A stretch of DNA of 64,000 bases from Lewinella sp. IMCC34183 (GTDB lineage Bacteria; Bacteroidota; Bacteroidia; Chitinophagales; Saprospiraceae), in assembly GCF_003390915.1 (NCBI RefSeq), contig NZ_QMEM01000003.1:372001-436000 (forward strand), given 5' to 3'. Positions 1-8,335 of this stretch are shown here, piece after piece; within the stretch, counting starts at the first letter, position 1, and the number at the start of each line of letters is the position of its first letter. The notes under the pieces were generated by a model. That model worked only from the letters and a program-made list of their open reading frames with translations. It had not been told where the DNA came from and ran no database searches. The translations under genes were made by a program, and so were the position numbers.

Positions 1-31
1 GACGAATAACTGTTTCATAGGTAACGTGAGG

Positions 32-661
32 TTAGCATAGCTCGAATCTGTCGAGGTGGGCGCGGAGCCGGTCCCGGCCGGCCTGGTTGGCAATTCCGTT
101 GAAGTGGTAAGTGTTGTGCTGCATGAGAATCTCCGAGAGGGGCCGTTCCCGGGCGGGGAAGATGCCGCGGTCCACCACCAGCATGGTCATGCCCACGTAT
201 AGGTTGGCCACGACGACGGGGTCGATCTCCGGCCGGTACACCCCCTCCCGGATGCCGCGCTCGAGGTTGCGCTGAAGACTCGCCATGAATTCCTGCTGGT
301 GGGCCGCTACCCGGCCACGGAACAGCTCGGGATAGTACTTGCGCAAGTCGTGCAGGGTGGTCGGCGATACCTGCCGCATCTGGTGGATGAAGTGACGGCT
401 GTTGAGCAGCATCTCCTCGATGGCGTCCGAAGCCTGCCGCTGGTGCTCCTGGAGAATCAGCCGGTCCTCGTCCACGATCAACTGCAGCACCAGGTCGATC
501 AGTTCCTCCTTGTTCTGCACCGTCTGGTAGAGCGTCTTTTTGGAGATGCCCAGCTCCCGGGCGATGTCGTCCATACTGACGCTGCGCAGGCCGATCCGCA
601 TAAACAGGTCGCGGGCCGCCAGGATCAACTCCTTATTATTATGGATGAGGGTCGTATTCAC
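32..661 (-). CDS. TetR/AcrR family transcriptional regulator
   Basis: A 209-residue protein, the usual TetR length. Residues about 12-55 form the DNA-binding domain; the helix-turn-helix lies near residues 30-49 (SMDDIARELGISKKTLYQTV). The rest is a helical ligand-binding and dimerisation region with no visible ligand clue. The start is GTG at 661. A palindrome suited to a TetR dimer lies just upstream at 678-703, in the gap shared with the divergent potassium channel gene, so autoregulation and control of that neighbour are plausible but inferred. The family call is secure; the effector is unknown. Confidence 0.9.
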   Translation of the reverse strand: MNTTLIHNNKELILAARDLFMRIGLRSVSMDDIARELGISKKTLYQTVQNKEELIDLVLQLIVDEDRLILQEHQRQASDAIEEMLLNSRHFIHQMRQVSPTTLHDLRKYYPELFRGRVAAHQQEFMASLQRNLERGIREGVYRPEIDPVVVANLYVGMTMLVVDRGIFPARERPLSEILMQHNTYHFNGIANQAGRDRLRAHLDRFELC

Positions 662-677
662 GGTGCAAAGAACGGGG

Positions 678-703
678 GAAACTTTGACTACCGCTAAAGT
701 TTC
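678..703. promoter_or_regulatory. candidate TetR operator (26-bp palindrome)
   Basis: Perfect 8-base inverted half-sites GAAACTTT (678-685) and AAAGTTTC (696-703) are separated by 10 bases. The site is 16 bases upstream of the TetR GTG start and lies in the 160-base gap shared with the divergent channel gene. Position and symmetry suit TetR autoregulation. The assignment is inferred. Confidence 0.5.
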
Positions 704-821
704 TTCCGTTTCACTCGCTCGTCAACGGCTGCCATTTTGGTGCTCACGGGAGGTCTTGAAAGGACATTGCACCCCGCGCCCCGCCGCCCGAAGAAAGAAG
801 GGGGCCCGTATCTTGTGGCGG

Positions 822-1868
822 ATGAAGATTTCGCAGTCGAACGAAAAGATTTTTGGCGCCGCCCCCGGCCTGAACCACGATATGGGCCTGGGCGACAAGG
901 TGGCCCGACAGCCGGGGACCCGCCTGATCAGGACCGACGGAACGTTCAACGTCCTGCGCCGCGGACTGTCCCAGTTTGCCCCCTACCAAAATATGGTGGA
1001 GACGACGTGGTTGCGGTTCGTTGCCACGACGGTCGGCCTGTACCTCGCGTGCAACATGATCTTTGCGCTGGGTTTCTACCTGCTCGGACCGCGGGCGCTA
1101 GCCGGGGTACCGGAGACCGTAACGGCGCTGGACCGCTACCTTCAGTGCCTGTACTTCAGCATGCAGACCTTCACCACGGTCGGCTACGGCACGCTGGCGC
1201 CTGCCAGTATGCAGGCCAATGCCCTGGCGGCCGTACTGGCGCTCTTCGGCTGGATGGCGCTGGCGCTGGTCACGGGCCTGTTCTTCGCCCGCTTCTCCCG
1301 CCCCGCCCAGCTGATCCTGTTTTCGGAACGGGCTATCATCGCCCCGTACCGGGACGGCATGAGTCTCCAATTCCGGATTGCCAACCGGCGCGACAGCAAC
1401 CTGATCAATCTGCGCGCCAACCTGAACCTGACCTGGCTGGACGACCGGGACGGCGAGTTACGGCGGCGTTTCTCCACCCTCGACCTGGAGCGGAGTTCCG
1501 TTTCCCTGTTCCCCCTCAACTGGACGGTAGTGCATCCGCTCTCTACGGAAAGCCCGCTGAAGGAATGGGGGCCCTCCGACCTGCGGGAAAAGAGCGTCGA
1601 GCTGCTGGTGACCATCGAGGGCTACGACCGCACGTACGCCCAGCAGATCTTCGTCAATAAAAGCTACACCGCCGAGGAGCTCGAATGGAACGTCCGCTTC
1701 CTGCCGATGTACCTCGAGCAGGAGGCCACCACCGAGCTGTTCCTAGACCGCATCAGCGCCACCTCACCCGCCGGTGAGGAGGGAAAGGCCGTAGTCGATC
1801 ATCCGGTCGACGGTAGCGGCGGGCGTGGTACTAAAGGTACCGAGGGCGCGGTTGGCGAGCAGGGCTGA
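822..1868 (+). CDS. inward-rectifier (Kir/KirBac-type) potassium channel
   Basis: A 348-residue protein with two membrane segments (about 64-86 and 133-157) flanking a pore loop whose selectivity filter TVGYG is at residues 119-123. The following 190 residues form a cytoplasmic beta-rich domain, as in bacterial Kir channels. ATG 822 was chosen because it gives the usual short N-terminal region; the frame is open further upstream, but that part is arginine-rich and runs antisense to the TetR gene. The last 35 codons overlap the 3' end of the convergent nucleoside phosphorylase gene by 105 bases, and this Gly/Glu-rich tail looks non-conserved. It probably conducts K+ passively through the inner membrane. 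Confidence 0.85.
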   Translation: MKISQSNEKIFGAAPGLNHDMGLGDKVARQPGTRLIRTDGTFNVLRRGLSQFAPYQNMVETTWLRFVATTVGLYLACNMIFALGFYLLGPRALAGVPETVTALDRYLQCLYFSMQTFTTVGYGTLAPASMQANALAAVLALFGWMALALVTGLFFARFSRPAQLILFSERAIIAPYRDGMSLQFRIANRRDSNLINLRANLNLTWLDDRDGELRRRFSTLDLERSSVSLFPLNWTVVHPLSTESPLKEWGPSDLREKSVELLVTIEGYDRTYAQQIFVNKSYTAEELEWNVRFLPMYLEQEATTELFLDRISATSPAGEEGKAVVDHPVDGSGGRGTKGTEGAVGEQG

Positions 1869-2642
1869 AATCGAAGCGGAACGGTGTCCGAGCGCGCCGG
1901 CCAGGGCGTACAGGCCGGCGGTCTCCATCTCTACATTGGTGATACAGAGATTGCCGCTCCGAAAACCCCGCAGCGCCCCCAGCACTTCCGACGTCAGCGC
2001 GGTGGGCAGTCGCAGGCGGCGGCCCTGGGGGGCGTAAAAGCCGGCGGCGGTGAGGGTGATGCCCCCGGGAAGAAGGTCCGGATCGGGCTGGGCGAGTACG
2101 TCGGGCAGCCGGGGCCGCACCATACGGGGCGCGACCGGCAGCGGCCAGCCGGCCCCCATCATGTGGTCGGTCAGTTCATGTTCCAGCGCGGCATCATGCT
2201 GCACGGTCGGATAGAAGGGCAGCAGGCCGTCGAGGGAGAGGGCCGCCCGGGAAAGGATGAAAGAGTCGAGGGGCACGTCAGGCTGGAACGCCCCGCTGGT
2301 ACCGAGCCGGAGGAAGGTCAGTTCTCTCAGGTCGGAACGCACCTCACGCCGGGCAAAATCGAGATTGAAGAGGGCATCGAGTTCGTTGACCACGATATCC
2401 ACGTTGTCGGTGCCGATGCCGGTGGAGACGACGGACAGCCGTTGTCCGTTGAGTTCTCCGGTATGGGTGACGAATTCGCGGGCTTCCACGCGCAGTTCCA
2501 CCCGGTCGAACCGGCGGCTCACCTCCCCTACCCGCTCGGGATCACCGACGGTAATGATGGTTTCGGCCACCTGCCGGGGCAGGAGGTGGAGGTGGTAAAC
2601 GGACCCGTCGGGGCGGAGGATGAGTTCGGAGGGGGCGATCAC
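1764..2642 (-). CDS. nucleoside phosphorylase (uridine/purine phosphorylase family)
   Basis: A 292-residue member of the PNP/UDP family, which splits nucleosides with phosphate into base and ribose-1-phosphate. Visible motifs are GDPERV (33-38, phosphate site), STGIGTDN (73-80), RLGTSGAFQ (112-120) and NVEMETAGLYALA (236-248), the last containing the ribose-binding Glu-Met-Glu. The sequence is closest in feel to uridine phosphorylase, but the base specificity cannot be fixed by eye. The start is GTG at 2642, overlapping the TGA of ytxJ by four bases, so the two are translationally coupled. The 3' end overlaps the convergent channel gene. Confidence 0.85.
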   Translation of the reverse strand: MIAPSELILRPDGSVYHLHLLPRQVAETIITVGDPERVGEVSRRFDRVELRVEAREFVTHTGELNGQRLSVVSTGIGTDNVDIVVNELDALFNLDFARREVRSDLRELTFLRLGTSGAFQPDVPLDSFILSRAALSLDGLLPFYPTVQHDAALEHELTDHMMGAGWPLPVAPRMVRPRLPDVLAQPDPDLLPGGITLTAAGFYAPQGRRLRLPTALTSEVLGALRGFRSGNLCITNVEMETAGLYALAGALGHRSASISALLANRALGTFSTTPAATVDRMIDYGLSLLTGG

Positions 2643-2977
2643 GCGTCCTGCCGCAGGCCAGCGATCTCTTCCTTCAGGGCGTCTTCCTGAATTTCGGAGC
2701 GCCAGTAGTGGGAGACGGCCTGGCCGTTCTGCACCACGATCGCCTGGGGACTGGCGTGCTTGACGTCGAGCCGCTCGGCGATGGCTTCGGAGAGCTCTTT
2801 CTTGTACTGGACGACGATTCCGTAAATCTCCAGGTCGTGCTTGGCGTTGGCGATCTGCTCCTGGGCGCGGGCGCTGAAGGGGCAGTTATTGCTGTGCTTA
2901 AAGATGACGATGGGTTGCTCGCGGCTGGCGGCGAGGGCGGCGTCGAGGTCTTCGGTGGTACTCAGGGTATGAAACAT
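2639..2977 (-). CDS. ytxJ: bacillithiol system redox-active protein YtxJ (monothiol)
   Basis: A 112-residue thioredoxin-fold protein with a single active-site cysteine, C32, in the motif FKHSNNCPFS, as in YtxJ, a candidate bacilliredoxin. The frame is open to 3088, but ATG 2977 gives the family's normal length and N-terminus; the upstream part runs through the promoter of the divergent pseudouridine synthase. It is the first gene of a two-gene unit with the nucleoside phosphorylase. A YfiT-like protein at 6600 is a second bacillithiol-associated gene nearby. The family call is good; the thiol partner is taken from family knowledge. Confidence 0.85.
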   Translation of the reverse strand: MFHTLSTTEDLDAALAASREQPIVIFKHSNNCPFSARAQEQIANAKHDLEIYGIVVQYKKELSEAIAERLDVKHASPQAIVVQNGQAVSHYWRSEIQEDALKEEIAGLRQDA

Positions 2978-3073
2978 ACGAAGGAAACGCAGTGGGTGGT
3001 GCCGGGTTCGGGGCGCGCCGCCGACTTTGGTGCGCGGGCGCAGGTGCGGTGGACGTCCTTGTCCGGGGCTGAC

Positions 3074-3081
3074 TACCTTTG
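3074..3081 (+). promoter_or_regulatory. promoter -7 box TACCTTTG of the pseudouridine synthase gene
   Basis: A perfect TAnnTTTG box ends five bases before ATG 3087. With a start site 5-7 bases downstream of the box, the transcript would begin at or next to the start codon (leaderless). No TTG lies at the expected -33 spacing. Confidence 0.55.
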
Positions 3082-3086
3082 CGCGC

Positions 3087-3890
3087 ATGAAGACCCCCCG
3101 CCGATTTCAACGCTCCCAGGCCCGCAACTCCGGCCAGCCCCCGGGACTGGACCGCCCCGCCGCGGACGTGATCGGCATGCGCCTCAATAAGTACATCGCC
3201 CACGCCGGCGTAGCCAGCCGACGCACGGCCGGCGACATGGTGAAGGCCGGTAAGGTGAAGGTCAACGGCATGGTCCTGGACAACCCCGCCTACCAGATCC
3301 AGGAGGGCGATACCGTGGAGTACGCCGGGGAGATCGTTGCCCCTTCGGAGCGCTTCTTCTACCTGCTGCTCAATAAGCCACGGAACGTGATCACTACGAC
3401 CAGCGACGAGCACGACCGCACCACCGTGATGGACCTCCTGGACGAGCCGGCGCTGAAGGGGCTGCGCCTCTTCCCCGTGGGGCGCCTGGACCGCGACACG
3501 ACCGGCCTACTGCTGATCACCAACGACGGCGACGTCACGACGCGGCTCACCCACCCCCGCTTCGAAACCGCCAAGATCTACGCGGCCACCCTCGACAAGC
3601 CCGTCTCCGAGGAGGACATAGCCCGGCTCGCCGCGGGGTTCGAGCTGGAGGACGGCCCGTTCAAGGCCGACTGGGCCCGGTACGCGAAGGAGGGCGATCC
3701 TCTGACCGTGACGCTGCAGATCCACAGCGGCCGCAACCGGATCGTGCGCCGGGCCTTCGAGCACCTGGGCTACGTGGTCGATAAACTCGACCGGACCTAC
3801 CTCGCCGGGCTGACCAAGAAAAACCTGCCGCGCGGTTTTTACCGCTACCTGCTGGAGGACGAGATCCGGCGGCTGAAGCATTTTCAGTAG
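3087..3890 (+). CDS. rluB: 23S rRNA pseudouridine synthase, RluB/RsuA family
   Basis: A 267-residue protein. An N-terminal S4 RNA-binding domain (about 31-78) precedes the catalytic domain; the catalytic aspartate is D135 in FPVGRLDRDTTGLLL (129-143), and the C-terminal motif HSGRNRIVRR is present. It converts a specific uridine in rRNA to pseudouridine. The motif pattern is that of the RluB/RluE/RluF/RsuA group; RluB is the best guess. ATG 3087 is preferred over the earlier in-frame start at 3027 because a promoter box ends just before it. A short basic N-terminal tail precedes the S4 domain. Confidence 0.85.
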   Translation: MKTPRRFQRSQARNSGQPPGLDRPAADVIGMRLNKYIAHAGVASRRTAGDMVKAGKVKVNGMVLDNPAYQIQEGDTVEYAGEIVAPSERFFYLLLNKPRNVITTTSDEHDRTTVMDLLDEPALKGLRLFPVGRLDRDTTGLLLITNDGDVTTRLTHPRFETAKIYAATLDKPVSEEDIARLAAGFELEDGPFKADWARYAKEGDPLTVTLQIHSGRNRIVRRAFEHLGYVVDKLDRTYLAGLTKKNLPRGFYRYLLEDEIRRLKHFQ

Positions 3891-3937
3891 AGGTTTCGCC
3901 AGAAGAGGGCTACGCCGGTAGAGGGTTCGCCGGTAGA
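3886..3937. repeat. imperfect 15/16-base tandem repeat, three copies and a partial fourth
   Basis: Units AGTAGAGGTTTCGCC (3886-3900), AGAAGAGGGCTACGCC (3901-3916) and GGTAGAGGGTTCGCC (3917-3931) are followed by GGTAGA. The first unit contains the TAG stop codon of the pseudouridine synthase gene. No function is evident; it sits in the gap between two convergent genes. Confidence 0.6.
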
Positions 3938-3993
3938 AACAATGAAGTATAATTTCCAATACCGCGAGCCTCTACCACGAGCAGAGCGCGCCA

Positions 3994-4815
3994 CTACCCC
4001 ACTTCTTCCCGGTACATATGTACGTCCCGCTGGGGGAAGGGGATGGTGATCCCCTCACGGTCGAACGCCTTTTTGACGTGCTCGTTGAGGTGGATGAGTG
4101 CGGGCCAGTAATTGGCGTTCTCGGTCCAGGCGCGGAGCGCCAGGTCGACGCTGCTGTCGTTGAGGGTGCGGACGAAAATATTGATGCCCCGGTCGAGCAG
4201 AATGTTGGGAGTATTCTCGGCCACCGTGGTCATTACGGCGCGGGCCTGGTCGATATCGTCGCCGTAGCCGATGCTGAAGGTGAGGTCGAGCTGGCGGAAC
4301 CCTTGGGCGGTGTAGTTTTCGATGGCCTCGCCCATCACCTTTCCGTTCGGGATGATGATGAGGCGGTTGTCGACGGCCTGCAGGACAGTGTGGTAAACGG
4401 TGATCTCCTTGACCGTGGCGACGAACTTGCCCGTACCGATCAGGTCACCGACCTTGAACGGGCGGAAGGTCAGCAGGAGAATGCCGCTGGCGAAGTGACC
4501 GAGATTACCCTGCAGAGCCAGACCCACCGCCAGGGAAAAGGCCGACAGGATGGCGATGAAGGACGTGGTTTCCACCCCGAACATGCCGACGATGGATAGT
4601 ATCAGGAGGACCTTGAGGCCGATGCTGAGGAAGCTGGTCAGAAAGCCGGAGACGCTGACGTCCATATTCCGCTTCGCCATCAGCTTGGCCGCCTGGCGCA
4701 CCAGCCAGTTGATCAGCCAGATACCGATGACCAGAATAAAAAAGGCGGCCACGACACGTACGCCGATGGCGAGCAGCACGGGCTGATAGCTGGTCCAGAG
4801 TTCGTTAAAATCCAT
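3994..4815 (-). CDS. small-conductance mechanosensitive channel (MscS family)
   Basis: A 273-residue protein, about the length of E. coli MscS. Three membrane segments lie near residues 15-40, 55-80 and 85-115. The third carries the Gly/Ala-rich pore helix (FSLAVGLALQGNLGHFASG), and the beta domain follows (GTGKFVATVKEITVYHTVL, IPNGKV). It opens under membrane tension to release solutes during osmotic downshock. ATG 4815 is used because upstream sequence in the same frame covers the intergenic region and the antisense of recX. A near-consensus box TATCTTCG lies at 4836-4843 on this strand. Confidence 0.9.
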   Translation of the reverse strand: MDFNELWTSYQPVLLAIGVRVVAAFFILVIGIWLINWLVRQAAKLMAKRNMDVSVSGFLTSFLSIGLKVLLILSIVGMFGVETTSFIAILSAFSLAVGLALQGNLGHFASGILLLTFRPFKVGDLIGTGKFVATVKEITVYHTVLQAVDNRLIIIPNGKVMGEAIENYTAQGFRQLDLTFSIGYGDDIDQARAVMTTVAENTPNILLDRGINIFVRTLNDSSVDLALRAWTENANYWPALIHLNEHVKKAFDREGITIPFPQRDVHMYREEVG

Positions 4816-4920
4816 ACGTTGATTACTTGAGGGGCCGAAGATAACGTAGGCGCACCCGGCCGACCAACCAACGCCCCCCGCGCGCGCCACGGCCCCCTGT
4901 ACCCGAGGACCCGCAGGAAA

Positions 4921-5436
4921 TTGCGTACTTTTACCACAAATAGTTTGCGCTTGGCCTTCCCGGAAAAAAAAGTAGTGTATACCGCCGAGCAGGCGCTGGA
5001 GGCGCTGCAGCACTACTGTGCCTACCAGGACCGCTGCCACAAGGAGGCCCGCGAGAAACTGCACGAGCTGGGGTACTACGGCGATCCGGCGGAGGAGGTG
5101 ATCGCCGACCTGATCCGGGATAAGTACTTGGACGAGGAGCGCTTCGCCCGCTCCTACGCCCGGGGCAAGTTCAAGATGAAGCGGTGGGGGCGGTACCGGA
5201 TCCGTGCCGAGCTGCGGCAACGGCAAATCAGCGCTTACTGTATCAAGAAAGCCATGACCGAGATCGACGAGGGCGAGTACTACGACACTTTGCTGCGCGA
5301 GCTCGAGCGCCGCAACGCCGCCGAAAAGCCGGGGCAGCATCCCTACCTGCGGCGGCGGAAGCTGGCCGAATACCTGGTGAAGCGGGGCTTTGAGTCGGGG
5401 TTGGTGTGGCAGGCCATCAACGACTTGGAGCTTTAG
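4921..5436 (+). CDS. recX: regulatory protein RecX
   Basis: About 171 residues or less, with the three-helix repeats of RecX: a tyrosine/cysteine-rich first repeat (YTAEQALEALQHYCAYQDR), a second with LIRDKYLDEERFARSYARGK, and a third ending in LVWQAINDLEL. RecX binds RecA and limits its filament formation. No ATG precedes the conserved region. Possible starts are TTG 4921, TTG 4945, TTG 4951 and GTG 4975; the true start is undecided, and the sequence TACTTTTA at 4926-4933 could be a promoter box, which would favour a later start. recA is not in the window. Confidence 0.85.
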   Translation: MRTFTTNSLRLAFPEKKVVYTAEQALEALQHYCAYQDRCHKEAREKLHELGYYGDPAEEVIADLIRDKYLDEERFARSYARGKFKMKRWGRYRIRAELRQRQISAYCIKKAMTEIDEGEYYDTLLRELERRNAAEKPGQHPYLRRRKLAEYLVKRGFESGLVWQAINDLEL

Positions 5437-5511
5437 CCGACAAATACCGGGGGGACCACCCGTCAAAACCCCGCGCGTACTCATCTGTTCCTAGAGCAGA
5501 AGTACAGATCC

Positions 5512-6594
5512 ATGAGCAAACGCTTTTCCCTTAGTTTATCCCTGTTGGCCGCTGCGCTGTTGTGGCTGTCCGGCTGCACGCAGGACATGCAGGACAAGCT
5601 GCAACCCACGCCGTCCGCCTTCGGTCAGATCAACAGCCTGGTGGTCATCGCCGACAGCAGTACCTGGCAGGCCGGCGCCGGTGATTCCGTTGCCTACTTC
5701 TTCGAAGCCCCCTACATCCTGCTGCCGCAACCCGAGCCCATCTTCGACGTACGCTTTATCGAACCCGAGCGCGTCGTGGCCGAGCCGGCCTGGGGGCAAC
5801 TGCGCAACTACGTGGTACTCGCCAACCTGTCCGATACCGAAAGCCCCACCACGCAGATGGTACTCGGCGACCTGACCGACGCGAAGATCCAGCAGATCCG
5901 TACCGAGGGTTTCGGTACCGCGGTCGCCAAGAACAAGTGGGCCACCGGCCAGCAACTTATCTACGTCGTAGGCAAGGACCAGAACGAACTGCTGACGGGC
6001 CTCAGCCAGGTGTACCCCGGTATCGTAAAACGCCTGCAGGAGGGTGAGGACGAGCGCCTGCGTGTCACCACTTATTTCCAGGGTACCAACCGCCGCCTGG
6101 GCGATACTATTCGTCAACTGGTCGGCGCATCGATCGACGTGCCCGGCGGCTACGTACGCGTACCCCTGGAATCGGACGACGTGGTCTGGCTCCGCAAGGA
6201 AGTGCAGGGTGCCAGCCTGAACATCATGCTGACCAAGGCGCCCTACGACAACCAGGCGCAGCTCTCGAAGGAGGGACTGAAGGAGATCCGCGACCGTATC
6301 GGCCGGGAATACGTGAGCTCGACGACCGACAATACCTACATGAAGATCAACGATACGGACCTTCCCCTCTTTGCCGAGACCACCCAGCTCAACGGGGCCT
6401 TCGCCATCGAGGGCCGCGGGATCTGGGAGATCGAGAACGACTTCCTGGCCGGCCCCTTCGTCTCCTACCTGATGAACGACACCACCAACAACGAGCTCGT
6501 GCTGGTCGACGGCTTCGTTTACGCCCCCGGCCGGAAGAAACGGGACCTGATGGAGGAAGTGGTGCAGGTAATCCGGACCGCCGAAATCAACTAG
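5512..6594 (+). CDS. DUF4837 family lipoprotein
   Basis: A 360-residue protein with a lipoprotein signal peptide; the lipobox LSGC places the lipidated cysteine at residue 22. The mature part matches my recollection of the Bacteroidota-specific DUF4837 family (an early segment INSLVVIADSSTW, a late segment GRGIWEIENDFLAGPFVSY). The function of the family is not known. It is probably anchored in the outer or inner membrane facing the periplasm. The next gene starts six bases downstream, so the two are likely co-transcribed. Confidence 0.8.
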   Translation: MSKRFSLSLSLLAAALLWLSGCTQDMQDKLQPTPSAFGQINSLVVIADSSTWQAGAGDSVAYFFEAPYILLPQPEPIFDVRFIEPERVVAEPAWGQLRNYVVLANLSDTESPTTQMVLGDLTDAKIQQIRTEGFGTAVAKNKWATGQQLIYVVGKDQNELLTGLSQVYPGIVKRLQEGEDERLRVTTYFQGTNRRLGDTIRQLVGASIDVPGGYVRVPLESDDVVWLRKEVQGASLNIMLTKAPYDNQAQLSKEGLKEIRDRIGREYVSSTTDNTYMKINDTDLPLFAETTQLNGAFAIEGRGIWEIENDFLAGPFVSYLMNDTTNNELVLVDGFVYAPGRKKRDLMEEVVQVIRTAEIN

Positions 6595-6599
6595 ACGGC

Positions 6600-7133
6600 A
6601 TGCCCGACCAGGAATCCCTGCGCTACCCCATCGGCCGGTTTACCCTGCCGGAGCCCGGCGACGAGTCCGCGCGCCTCGCGTACATCAAGCGGATCGGTAG
6701 TCTGCCGGAACGGCTGCAACTCCTCGCCCGGCAGTTGCACGACCGGGAGCTGCTCGATACCCCCTACCGCCCCGGCGGCTGGACGGCCCAGCAGGTCATC
6801 CACCACCTGGCCGACAGCCACCTGCACGCCTACCGCCGCCACAAGGTGACGCTGGTGGAGGACCACCCCACCCTGGTACCGTACGACGAAGAAGCCTGGG
6901 CGCGGCTACCCGACGTGACCGCCGTGCCCGCACAGGCCAGCCTGGATATACTGCGCGGCCTGCACCTGCGCTGGGCCGTGGTGCTGACCCAGTGTACCCC
7001 CGAGCAGTGGCTGCGGACGGCCTATCACCCCGGCAGCAATACGACGTATCACCTGGAAACCCTGGCGGCTACCTACGCCTGGCACGGCGATCACCACCTG
7101 GCGCATTTGCAAGTAATCTTACAAAGCGCGTAG
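6600..7133 (+). CDS. YfiT-like putative metal-dependent hydrolase / bacillithiol transferase (DinB fold)
   Basis: A 177-residue DinB-superfamily protein. Metal-ligand histidines are visible in IHHLADSH (67-74) and in WHGDHHLAH (161-169), the arrangement seen in B. subtilis YfiT and BstA-type thiol transferases. The N-terminus (YPIGRFTLPEP) is characteristic of the YfiT subgroup. Likely role: transfer of bacillithiol to electrophiles, or a related metal-dependent reaction in the cytoplasm. It shares an operon with the DUF4837 lipoprotein. The fold is secure; the substrate is inferred from family work and the ytxJ gene 4 kb away. Confidence 0.8.
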   Translation: MPDQESLRYPIGRFTLPEPGDESARLAYIKRIGSLPERLQLLARQLHDRELLDTPYRPGGWTAQQVIHHLADSHLHAYRRHKVTLVEDHPTLVPYDEEAWARLPDVTAVPAQASLDILRGLHLRWAVVLTQCTPEQWLRTAYHPGSNTTYHLETLAATYAWHGDHHLAHLQVILQSA

Positions 7134-7229
7134 AAACCCTCCCGAACATCGAAATGGGAAAGGCGTTGGAAGGGCAACACCTACTTGAGAATATTTTCCC
7201 CAATTTCCCCCTTTAAACCATTTCATTTT

Positions 7230-8234
7230 ATGTTCAATTTCCCCTTCAGCAAGCTGAGCTTGCTCCTTCTTGCCGTTACCGGCCTTTCCCTAACCTCCTG
7301 TGGTGACGACGATGACATCCTCGGTATCGATACCGACGACGACGGTACGCTCTTCATGTCCTCGAATACCTCCGGTGCCCTGAGCATCCTCGATGTTGAC
7401 GACGAGAACGGTACCATCATGTCCTTCCCGACGGAAGGTACCGATGCCGATGGCATTTACTACGACGGCGAGCTAAACAACATCTTCCAGGTAGATCGCG
7501 CGGGTGACAACAGCCGCATCGTCGAGTACGACAACGTCTTCGAAGCACTGGACGACGCCAATGACCTCGACGTAGAGCGCGTGAGCCCCTCCACCTTTGA
7601 TAATGGCCGCGGACTTGCCGAATTGAATGACCAATTCGTAGTTGCCAACGACGGAGACGACATGAATTACTTCGCCACCTTCCGGCTGATGGACGACTCC
7701 ATTGACAGCACCGCTACCTACATGGTGAACTTCAATGTATGGGGTATCCAGTTCGTCGGTAGCTCGCTCTATGCCGTGGTTGACAACAGCGATTCGGTAG
7801 CCGTATTCGATAATTTCCTTTCGAACACCCCCGGCGACACCCTGGAACCGACCCGCTACATTCAGATCGAAAACGTCACCCGTACCCACGGTCTGCAGTA
7901 CAACGCCGAAGATGACATCATGCTGCTGACCGACATCGGCGATGCCAACTCGGACAGCGACGGTGCCATCGTCGTCATCGAGAGTTTCAGTGCCCTGGGC
8001 ACCGCCACCACCGTACCCGCCAACCGCTATGCCCGCATCACCGGTGACGCGACCATGCTTGGCAACCCGGTTGATGTAGAATACGACGCCGAAAACAATA
8101 TGATCTACGTAGCGGAACGTGCTAACGGAGGCGGTCGGCTGCTTTCGTTCGGTGCGGATGCTACCGGTAACGCTACCCCCGTCATGATGGGTATGGTAGA
8201 CGGCATCAGCTCGCTTTACTTCTACCGCGACTAA
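7230..8234 (+). CDS. lipoprotein with beta-propeller-like repeats, function unknown
   Basis: A 334-residue protein. The signal peptide ends in a lipobox with Cys at about residue 24 (LSLTSC) followed by a run of aspartates (GDDDD). The rest is Asp-rich and contains repeated blade-like stretches (GALSILDVDDENGTI, GIQFVGSSLYAVVDNSDSV, NPVDVEYDAENNMIYVAER), suggesting a six- or seven-bladed propeller of the NHL/YncE kind. ATG 7230 is chosen over an earlier in-frame start at 7185 because it places the signal peptide at the N-terminus. It stands alone, with a strong terminator behind it. Confidence 0.7.
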   Translation: MFNFPFSKLSLLLLAVTGLSLTSCGDDDDILGIDTDDDGTLFMSSNTSGALSILDVDDENGTIMSFPTEGTDADGIYYDGELNNIFQVDRAGDNSRIVEYDNVFEALDDANDLDVERVSPSTFDNGRGLAELNDQFVVANDGDDMNYFATFRLMDDSIDSTATYMVNFNVWGIQFVGSSLYAVVDNSDSVAVFDNFLSNTPGDTLEPTRYIQIENVTRTHGLQYNAEDDIMLLTDIGDANSDSDGAIVVIESFSALGTATTVPANRYARITGDATMLGNPVDVEYDAENNMIYVAERANGGGRLLSFGADATGNATPVMMGMVDGISSLYFYRD

Positions 8235-8270
8235 CCACACGTGTCCGAACATAACGTTCAGACCCTGCGA

Positions 8271-8303
8271 CGCCCGTCCTCGTACCGAGGGCGGGCGTTT
8301 TTT
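8271..8303 (+). terminator. Rho-independent terminator after the propeller lipoprotein
   Basis: A 12-base stem (8271-8282 with 8286-8297, one G:U pair) has a 3-base loop and is followed by six T residues. Confidence 0.9.
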
Positions 8304-8335
8304 GTGTCGGCAAGGGCTTGTCGTATCTTCCGTGG

